Of a stretch of DNA of 39,471 nt, positions 33,717 to 39,471 are shown in pieces. Location: assembly GCA_019310725.1 (NCBI GenBank), contig JAFDDT010000006.1, positions 1 to 39,471 on the forward strand, written 5' to 3'. Origin of the DNA: Deltaproteobacteria bacterium. GTDB taxonomy: Bacteria > Desulfobacterota > DSM-4660 > Desulfatiglandales > B25-G16. Within the stretch, counting starts at the first letter, position 1; every line of letters begins with the position of its first letter. The notes beneath the pieces were generated by a model. It was given only the letters and a program-made list of their open reading frames with translations, was not told the origin of the DNA and searched no databases. Both the position numbers and the translations under genes were made by a program.

Positions 33717-35096
33717 TTAAACGTGAATATCTATCATGGCAAACTTTCTATCGATGTTGTCTTCTATCCAGTGACTATCCCACCATTCTATTGGATTAAC
33801 AGGAACCCCGCATACCAGAAAGCCGAAATGGAGGTGATCGCCGGTCGCCAAACCAGTAGTTCCGCTAACACCAATGGCCTCTCCTTTGGCTACAAGTTGA
33901 CCAACTGCTATCTTGATACTGCTCAAGTGACCATACATCGTATAAAGTCCCTGGCCATGATCAATCACCACGGTGAGTCCATAGATGCCAAGATCTTGCG
34001 CAAGAATAACCCTGCCGCTATTGCTTGCCTTAATGGGTGATCTGGCCAGGGATGCCAGATCAACACCAAGGTGTATGCCCTCATCAACGAGTTTACCTTT
34101 GTAATAGTAGATTCTTCTGTCACCAAAATTGGCCATGGTGGCAGCGTTTTTCATTCTGAGCCAGGGCCCGTCCCACAATCTCTCTCCAGTTGGTGAGTGA
34201 CAGAGTTCTCGTAAAAAAAGGTAGTTTTCCTTTCTCAATTCTCTGTTAAGGAACAGATATTTCTCAATCTTGCTCATACCCGCTTCAAATATCTGAGGCG
34301 AAAAAGATAAAATAAGGGTATCTAAGAGTCTGTCTGAAATCCGAATGGTATCTTTACGAAAACGCTTTTGCCGTATGTGATGAACAAAGCCCCTTTTTGT
34401 TTCATTATCAGCCCTGTCTTTAGCCCAGAGGTACAGGGGAGTGTCTTTCTTGAGATTGCAGGGAAAAGCAAAATAGCAGATATGTATTCCCGTTTGAGGA
34501 GCATTCAGGTACGGCACTCCAGGAAAAAACAAATCTTCTACCAAAACTCCACTTTCAAGTGTGTCGGTCGAGGTCCGGTAGATAATAAGGCCTGAACCCC
34601 CTATAAAAACATTATGGCTCCTGGTAAGGGGGGTTATTGATGGGGGAATGGTGTCTACTACCATCTTATGCTCGATTATGGTGAGATTTCCATCACCACC
34701 TCTTCTCTTGGAAAAATCGTGAACTTCAATGCTAAGAATGGTCTGCCCTTGTACCAGGTTTAGTTTTATTGGATCTACTGCGAATTCAACCTCGAAGTCA
34801 TGGATTCCCCTTCTATTAAGAAGTCCGGTATATGGAAAACTCTTTTTAAGGACAGGAATAACAGGGCCATCCTGTTTTATGCTGACTTTTACCGTTCTCA
34901 GTCCCATCTTGAGGTCAGTAACCGCAAGATTGAAGGCAACGCTCTTACTCAAATACTCTGGTAGTGGTGTCAACTGAACCTGGGGTTTTTCGCCCTCAAA
35001 GATGGACATAATGAACCAGATTAAGAGGATAATAATAATAGCAATCGGTAAGAGAGCAATTATGAACCGTGGGCTTCTAAATCTTGACTTTTCCAT
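33717..35096 (-). CDS. M23-family (LytM) peptidase with N-terminal membrane anchor
   Basis: This 459-aa envelope protein has one transmembrane helix near the N-terminus (about residues 13-33), a long beta-rich periplasmic region and a C-terminal LytM domain. The zinc motifs are intact: H and D in GIHLGVDLAS, and HLH in TGDHLHFGF, with HGQGLYTMYGHLSS between them. It probably hydrolyses peptidoglycan cross-links outside the inner membrane or acts in division or cell shape. The gene has its own divergent partner (the SLOG gene), and GGAAATAG is a plausible ribosome-binding site. Confidence 0.92.
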   Translation of the reverse strand: MEKSRFRSPRFIIALLPIAIIIILLIWFIMSIFEGEKPQVQLTPLPEYLSKSVAFNLAVTDLKMGLRTVKVSIKQDGPVIPVLKKSFPYTGLLNRRGIHDFEVEFAVDPIKLNLVQGQTILSIEVHDFSKRRGGDGNLTIIEHKMVVDTIPPSITPLTRSHNVFIGGSGLIIYRTSTDTLESGVLVEDLFFPGVPYLNAPQTGIHICYFAFPCNLKKDTPLYLWAKDRADNETKRGFVHHIRQKRFRKDTIRISDRLLDTLILSFSPQIFEAGMSKIEKYLFLNRELRKENYLFLRELCHSPTGERLWDGPWLRMKNAATMANFGDRRIYYYKGKLVDEGIHLGVDLASLARSPIKASNSGRVILAQDLGIYGLTVVIDHGQGLYTMYGHLSSIKIAVGQLVAKGEAIGVSGTTGLATGDHLHFGFLVCGVPVNPIEWWDSHWIEDNIDRKFAMIDIHV

Positions 35097-35159
35097 TGCA
35101 TCTATTTCCCAAGTTTGTTAACTCACATTATCGTAAGTTTGGCCTATCTTTGGTTATGA

Positions 35160-35188
35160 TTGCGGTTTTGTCAATACTTTTTTATACT
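35160..35188 (+). promoter_or_regulatory. Possible promoter for the SLOG gene
   Basis: TTGCGG (35160-35165), a 17-bp spacer and TATACT (35183-35188) fit a sigma70 promoter. The -10 box ends 8 bp before the ATG at 35197, so transcription from it would give a leaderless or nearly leaderless message. Confidence 0.35.
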
Positions 35189-35196
35189 GAAAAGTA

Positions 35197-35670
35197 ATGG
35201 TCAAGAAAATCCATATCGGTGTTATTGGTGCAGGTGAGTGCTCCAAGGAAATCTATGGTATTGCCTACGAGGTTGGTTGTCTTATTGGACAGAATGAGTG
35301 GGTTCTTGTATGTGGAGGCCTGGGTGGAGTCATGGAAGGGGCTGCAAAAGGGTGCCTTGAAAAGGGCGGTATCACGGTTGGCATACTGCCAGGTACTGAA
35401 AAGCATTCCGCCAATCCATTTGTGACTCTGGCTATCCCAACAGGGATGGGAGAAGCAAGAAATGTCCTGGTGGTTATGGCCTCAGATGTTGTCATAGCAG
35501 TTGCAGCCGGGTATGGGACCCTGTCAGAGATCGGTCTGGCCCTTAAGATCGGGAGGCCAGTGGTAGGCCTTAAAACTTGGCCTCGCATTACCGGGATTGA
35601 ATATGTGGAGACAGCTCAGCAGGCAATTGATGTCGCAGGTCGATATGTGGAGGGAAAAAAAGGATATTGA
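35197..35670 (+). CDS. SLOG/LOG-type Rossmann nucleotide-binding protein (TIGR00725-like)
   Basis: This 157-aa Rossmann-fold protein has the lysine-decarboxylase-like signatures VCGGLGGVMEGAAKG, ILPGTEKHSANPFV and VAAGYGTLSEIGLALKIG. They match the TIGR00725 branch, related to LOG cytokinin-activating enzymes and molybdenum-cofactor carrier proteins. A ligand-binding role for a nucleotide or nucleotide-sugar derivative is likely; the exact substrate is not known. It is transcribed away from the M23 gene and toward the ABC transporter genes. Confidence 0.85.
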   Translation: MVKKIHIGVIGAGECSKEIYGIAYEVGCLIGQNEWVLVCGGLGGVMEGAAKGCLEKGGITVGILPGTEKHSANPFVTLAIPTGMGEARNVLVVMASDVVIAVAAGYGTLSEIGLALKIGRPVVGLKTWPRITGIEYVETAQQAIDVAGRYVEGKKGY

Positions 35671-35718
35671 TCCGGGGAGCACTGGTCATTTCCGGGGTGT
35701 ATTTGACCAACACAGCCG

Positions 35719-36495
35719 CTATTCCAAGATCTGGCTGAGGAATAGTCTAGTCCGCTCATGTTCCGGGTTCTTAAAGAATTCTTCTGGCGTGTTTCCTTCA
35801 ACGATTTTACCAAAGTCCATAAAAAGCACTTTGTGGGCTACGCTCTTAGCAAAGCCCATTTCGTGAGTGACCACGATCATTGTCATACCTTCTTGAGCAA
35901 GTTCGATCATGACGTCCAGCACTTCCTTGATCATTTCCGGATCAAGAGCAGAGGTGGGCTCATCAAAAAGCATCAGCTTGGGTTTCATACAGAGGCTGCG
36001 GGCAATGGCGACACGCTGCTGCTGTCCGCCTGAAAGCTGCCCAGGATATTTGTGGGCTTGTTCAGCTATATGCACCTTTTCCAGATAAAACATGGCTTCT
36101 TCCTCTGCCTTGACCTTGGGGACCTTCCGCACCCATATGGGCCCCAGAGTCAGGTTTTCAACTATGCTCAGGTGAGGGAAAAGGTTGAAGTGCTGAAAAA
36201 CCATACCTACTTCCATGCGGATTTTCTCGATATTCTTTATGTTATTGGTCAACTCAATACCATCGACGCTTATTCGGCCCCGTTGATGTTCCTCCAAACG
36301 ATTGATGCAGCGGATCAAGGTTGATTTGCCGGACCCTGAGGGTCCGCAGATGACAATACGTTCCTTTTTCTGGACAGTCAGGTTTATGCCCTGAAGCACA
36401 TGGAAATCGCCAAACCACTTGTGCATATCAATGATTTCTATCATGGCATCATTAGACGACTGGTTTTCAATGTCTTTTGAAAATTCTTCGTTCAT
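35719..36495 (-). CDS. aapP: Polar amino-acid ABC transporter ATPase (AapP/GlnQ-like)
   Basis: This 258-aa ATPase powers an amino-acid importer. The Walker [10 protein letters not shown], signature [15 protein letters not shown], Walker B LMLFDEP and the switch His in [15 protein letters not shown] are all present. The sequence is of the HisP/GlnQ/AapP class. It is the last gene of the aapJQMP-like set, 191 bp downstream of the second permease. That gap contains short repeats such as CCAGTATC and no gene. AGAGGC before the ATG may be the ribosome-binding site. Specific substrates cannot be told. Confidence 0.93.
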   Translation of the reverse strand: MNEEFSKDIENQSSNDAMIEIIDMHKWFGDFHVLQGINLTVQKKERIVICGPSGSGKSTLIRCINRLEEHQRGRISVDGIELTNNIKNIEKIRMEVGMVFQHFNLFPHLSIVENLTLGPIWVRKVPKVKAEEEAMFYLEKVHIAEQAHKYPGQLSGGQQQRVAIARSLCMKPKLMLFDEPTSALDPEMIKEVLDVMIELAQEGMTMIVVTHEMGFAKSVAHKVLFMDFGKIVEGNTPEEFFKNPEHERTRLFLSQILE

Positions 36496-36686
36496 GCAAG
36501 CCTCTTATGATCCGATTTCGGATTTCAAATTCCAAATCGGCGATGTAACGATGCTCCCCGCAGCAGGGCTTCGGCGAGTTCAGTCCAGTTGCTGCAGGTT
36601 ATTTTGTCAAAGGCGAATAAAACCCCGTTAACCGACATAATACATCCGGCACCCAGTATCCAGAATCAATTACCAAGCATCCAGTA

Positions 36687-37790
36687 TCAATCCCTAGCTG
36701 CCAACTCTCTTTCCAACTTTCGGCTATAATTCGACATAGAGAAACAACCTAAAAAATAAAGGATGGCAACAAAGATATATGCCTCCCGGCTGAAACCCAT
36801 CCAATCAGGGTCGGAAAGGACCGATTGCGTTGTCTTTAGTAAGTCGTAAAGAGCAATGATGACCACAAGGGATGTATCCTTGAATGCGGAGATGAGGATG
36901 CTCACCGTGGGCGGAATCACGATCTTCAGGGCTTGGGGCAGGATAACAAGCCGCATGGTCAGGTAGTAATTGAGGCCTATTGATTCCGCCGCCTCATATT
37001 GCCCGCGCGACATACCCTGCAAACCCCCGCGCACCACCTCTGCTATATAGGCAGCTGTAAACAGGATAATGGCTGCCTGGGCCCGGAGAATCTTGTTGAT
37101 CGTGATACCTTCTGGCAGAAACAGGGGAAAAATAATGGATGACATAAAAAGAAGGCTGATGAGGGGCACGCCACGTATCAATTCAATATAGAGGACACAA
37201 AGCAATTTGACGCCGTGCAGTTTAGACTGACGTCCCAGCGCCAGCACAACGCCCAGTGGATAGGCCGCCGTCAAGCCGAAAACAGAGAGCAGGAGGGTAA
37301 GTGGCAAACCGCCCCACTGCGTGCTTTCAACAGGAGTCAATCCGAAAAGGCCCCCCTCCATGAGGAGACCCATGATAACAAGACCCGCAATCCATGCATA
37401 GCCCAAATATTTTGTCCAATGGTCCCTGTTCCTGCTATAAGAAAGAAGGCCAACTAAGATAACCATAGCGACCAAGGGTCTCCATTGCGATTCATAGGGG
37501 TAGAAACCAAAAATAATAAACCGTATATTGGCCGGTATAATAGACCAGCAGGCTCCATCAATACCCCTGCATGCCTTTCCGGTTGTGTGCCACACACTGT
37601 CGATGAATGCCCATTGAAAGAGGAAAGGTATAATTTTCCAGAGGAGGTACAGAGTTATGATCGTCAGAATCGAGTTAAAAACACTGCTAAACAGATTGGA
37701 TTTTGCCCACCCAATGACGCCCACGCTGGTGACTGGAGGTTTTAACTGTTCTGTCTGTGTCATTTTGATAGCTTCTTCCATGCGTCTCAC
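36687..37790 (-). CDS. aapM: Amino-acid ABC transporter permease (AapM-like)
   Basis: This 367-aa integral membrane permease of the HisM/AapM class has several transmembrane helices and the EAA loop near EAAESIGLNYYLTMRLVILPQ, which contacts the ATPase. The N-terminal extension with extra helices is typical of AapM. The start is a GTG whose G overlaps the stop of the preceding permease (TAGTG); an ATG three codons later is an alternative. It should form the channel together with the 37790-38986 permease. Confidence 0.92.
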   Translation of the reverse strand: MRRMEEAIKMTQTEQLKPPVTSVGVIGWAKSNLFSSVFNSILTIITLYLLWKIIPFLFQWAFIDSVWHTTGKACRGIDGACWSIIPANIRFIIFGFYPYESQWRPLVAMVILVGLLSYSRNRDHWTKYLGYAWIAGLVIMGLLMEGGLFGLTPVESTQWGGLPLTLLLSVFGLTAAYPLGVVLALGRQSKLHGVKLLCVLYIELIRGVPLISLLFMSSIIFPLFLPEGITINKILRAQAAIILFTAAYIAEVVRGGLQGMSRGQYEAAESIGLNYYLTMRLVILPQALKIVIPPTVSILISAFKDTSLVVIIALYDLLKTTQSVLSDPDWMGFSREAYIFVAILYFLGCFSMSNYSRKLERELAARD

Positions 37791-38986
37791 TATCTTTCTA
37801 CAAGGGCCATCCTTTTATTATACCAGTTCATAAAAGCCGAGGTAGAGAGGCTGAAAATAAGATACACCGCCATGATCAGGGCCACTCCTTCAACTGCCTG
37901 CCCTGTCTGATTGATGGTGGTGTTGGCCACCGAGACAAAATCGGGGAATCCGATGGCTACGGCCAGGGAACTGTTCTTTGTCAGGTTGAGCATCTGGCTG
38001 GTCAACGGGGGAATAATCACCCTGAGGGCCTGGGGCAAGATTACCAGATTTAGTATAGGGGTCGGCCTCAGGCCGATTGCCATGGCCGCTTCTCTTTGGC
38101 CACGACCTACTGACTGGATCCCTGCGCGCACCACTTCGGCCACAAAGGCGGCCGTATAAAGGACAAGGCCCAGCAGGAGAGCAATGAACTCAGGGCTAAG
38201 AGTCATGCCACCCTTGAAATTAAACCCCACAAGTTTGGGAACATCCATTTTTGTGGGTGCTCCAAATGCCAACCAGGTCAAGAGAGGGAGCCCTATGATA
38301 ATGCTAATGGAAGCAGTAAACACCGGAAAAGTCTGTCCTGTTTTTTCCTGCCGATTTTTTGCCCATCGATAGAGGAGATATGCCAGCCCAAGACCCACCA
38401 CAAAGGCCAAACCCATGTATTTATGAGCTGGATGGGACACCGGGACCGTAAAGGCCATTCCACGGTTGCACAGGAACAGGCCGCTTATCGGGCAAAGGGC
38501 CTGTCGAGGCGAGGGGAGGCTTTCGTAAAAAATAGCGTACCAAAAAAATAGTTGCAGGAGTACTGGTATATCCTGCATGACCTCAATGTAGATTCCTGCC
38601 AGTTTTGACACCAGCCAGTTGCTGGAAAGACGGGCTACCCCGACGATGGTCCCCAGGAATAAGGTTATCACAATCCCTATAAAGGAAACTTTTAGGGTGT
38701 TTAGGGCCCCAACGACCAGGGCGCGGCCGTATGAACTGGCCGCTGAATAGGAAATCACAGATTCACCGATCTCAAAGGCAGATTCTTTGTGGAGAAAACC
38801 CCACCCCGTGGCAATGGATTGCCTTTCAAGGTTTGTGAGGGTATTGGATACCAGATAGTATGCCAGCAGCCCCACCATGCAAAACACTCCAATCTGAAAC
38901 ATGATGGCGCGTTTTTTGGGGTCAAGCCAGAAGGGAACCTTATCCTGGAGGGTATTGTTTGTAGAATGCATATAATCCAGTGACAT
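37790..38986 (-). CDS. aapQ: Amino-acid ABC transporter permease (AapQ-like)
   Basis: This 398-aa permease of the same family has its EAA loop at QREAAMAIGLRPTPILNLVILPQ and helices across the whole length. The long insertion between the first and later helices (about residues 160-270) is typical of AapQ. It lies downstream of the remnant of the binding-protein gene on the minus strand, in the usual J-Q-M-P order. Its stop TAG overlaps the AapM start. Confidence 0.92.
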   Translation of the reverse strand: MSLDYMHSTNNTLQDKVPFWLDPKKRAIMFQIGVFCMVGLLAYYLVSNTLTNLERQSIATGWGFLHKESAFEIGESVISYSAASSYGRALVVGALNTLKVSFIGIVITLFLGTIVGVARLSSNWLVSKLAGIYIEVMQDIPVLLQLFFWYAIFYESLPSPRQALCPISGLFLCNRGMAFTVPVSHPAHKYMGLAFVVGLGLAYLLYRWAKNRQEKTGQTFPVFTASISIIIGLPLLTWLAFGAPTKMDVPKLVGFNFKGGMTLSPEFIALLLGLVLYTAAFVAEVVRAGIQSVGRGQREAAMAIGLRPTPILNLVILPQALRVIIPPLTSQMLNLTKNSSLAVAIGFPDFVSVANTTINQTGQAVEGVALIMAVYLIFSLSTSAFMNWYNKRMALVER

Positions 38987-39065
38987 ACTCGATCACTTGT
39001 TACATCATCACAGCAAGGTCTTCAGCATAATGTGAAAGCGATACCTCGCCACTCATAAAAGCACC

Positions 39066-39094
39066 CGGGGGTCATGAGACGTGGAAGACCCCCG
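39066..39094. terminator. Second hairpin between aapJ and aapQ
   Basis: CGGGGGTC and GACCCCCG form a perfect 8-bp stem, with TTTT shortly after it on the minus strand. It sits between the aapJ remnant and aapQ and probably tunes read-through so that the binding protein is made in excess. On the plus strand it is followed by CTTTTT as well. Confidence 0.6.
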
Positions 39095-39103
39095 AGCTTT
39101 TTC

Positions 39104-39139
39104 AAAAAAGGCACCACTATACTATAGTGAAGTGGCGCC
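39104..39139 (-). terminator. Rho-independent terminator after the aapJ remnant
   Basis: On the minus strand GGCGCCAC pairs with GTGGTGCC (8 bp including one G-U pair) and is followed by TTTTTT. The loop contains an inner palindrome CACTATAGTATAGTG that competes with it. It is placed 11 bp after the stop codon. Confidence 0.75.
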
Positions 39140-39150
39140 CCTGATAGCGA

Positions 39151-39363
39151 TTATCTGAACGCCGCTGGGTACATGATGCCGCCCTGGTTCCAAAGCGCAT
39201 TCAAACCGCGCTCAAGGCCAAGCTTGGTATTAACACCCACATTGCGTTCAAAAATTTCACCATAGTTGCCTACCTGCTTGACGATGTTGTAAGCCCATTT
39301 GTCATCAAGGCCAAGGGCCTTGCCCATACCGGGGGTTACCCCGAGAAAACGCTGCATCTTAGC
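39151..39363 (-). pseudogene. aapJ: C-terminal remnant of amino-acid-binding protein gene (AapJ-like)
   Basis: The frame encodes about 70 residues ending MYPAAFR, with the AapJ C-terminal signature NIVKQVGNYGEIFERNVG and GLERGLNALWNQGG. AapJ proteins have about 340 residues, so most of the protein is missing although the window extends about 110 bp further upstream. Upstream of the conserved part the frame meets a TAA at 39382-39384 and the sequence turns AT-rich and unlike a binding protein. The gene is therefore broken by an insertion or rearrangement near 39360-39385, or there is an assembly join. The downstream transporter genes are intact. Confidence 0.75.
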
Positions 39364-39471
39364 CCAACTTTCGCACTTTTCTTAAGGTAAAATTTTTAGA
39401 GAATTTGAAATTTGCTGCAATATCAACCAGTTATGTATTTTAGGCAATTCTCACCAAAATCATAACCTATT
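39364..39471. other. Foreign-looking AT-rich end of window
   Basis: These 108 bp replace the expected continuation of aapJ. They carry no recognisable coding frame and are far more AT-rich than the neighbouring genes. The likely explanation is the end of an insertion sequence whose transposase lies outside the window. I cannot identify the family, and a misjoined contig end is also possible. Confidence 0.4.

Noticed and set aside
1-39471. CRISPR arrays or defence islands
   Set aside because: No regularly spaced repeats of 24-40 bp and no cas-like or restriction genes are visible anywhere in the window.

Overview
The window looks like a chromosomal piece of a strictly anaerobic bacterium of the Desulfobacterota (former Deltaproteobacteria), such as a sulfate reducer or syntroph that degrades aromatic compounds and short-chain acids. 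This is inferred from gene content only: a tungsten-type class II benzoyl-CoA reductase module, HdrA/MvhD electron-transfer proteins, selenocysteine use, an acyl-CoA beta-oxidation operon with a B12-dependent mutase, and an ispF-cysS-uvrB housekeeping block. No 16S gene or taxonomic marker is present.

Layout. (1) 1-3239, minus strand: a tatA fragment cut by the window edge, and a fused MrfA-type helicase/YprB-type exonuclease. (2) 3478-4381, plus: two small cyclic-nucleotide-binding proteins without a DNA-binding domain. (3) 4533-14867, minus: a catabolic operon reading thiolase, enoyl-CoA hydratase, acyl-CoA dehydrogenase, mutase large subunit, B12 subunit, MeaB chaperone, small membrane protein, XRE-cupin regulator, second acyl-CoA dehydrogenase and aminotransferase. 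The mutase has Phe/Gln at the two substrate-selecting positions where methylmalonyl-CoA mutase has Tyr/Arg, so isobutyryl-CoA/butyryl-CoA interconversion feeding butyrate beta-oxidation is the better prediction. (4) 15108-15924, plus: a 58-aa DUF2080/AbrB-like protein and a GNAT acetyltransferase behind a good promoter. (5) 16334-24286, plus: bamBCDEF-like genes for benzoyl-CoA dearomatisation. The HdrA-like BamE and MvhD-like BamF each contain an in-frame UGA at a conserved Cys position, with a hairpin just downstream that fits a bacterial SECIS, so both are read here as full-length selenoproteins. (6) 24436-27266: an M50 protease, tRNA-His on the minus strand, selA (selenocysteine synthase, consistent with the UGA readings) and an HU protein. 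(7) 27739-33501, plus: gmhA, a deoxyhypusine-synthase-like gene, ispF, cysS and uvrB. (8) 33487-39363, mostly minus: a small protein, an M23 peptidase, a SLOG protein (plus strand) and an aapJQMP-type amino-acid ABC transporter whose binding-protein gene is only a C-terminal remnant at the right edge.

Two copies of a 147-bp palindromic element (4390-4536 and 15995-16141) each sit between perfect 8-bp direct repeats. They are therefore transposed non-autonomous elements (MITE-like). One landed exactly at the junction of two convergent genes and supplies the stop codon of one of them.

The strongest observations are the two UGA-containing genes with selA nearby, the benzoyl-CoA reductase identity supported at residue level, the mutase specificity residues, and the MITE with intact target duplications. 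All family assignments come from reading motifs; no database search was possible.
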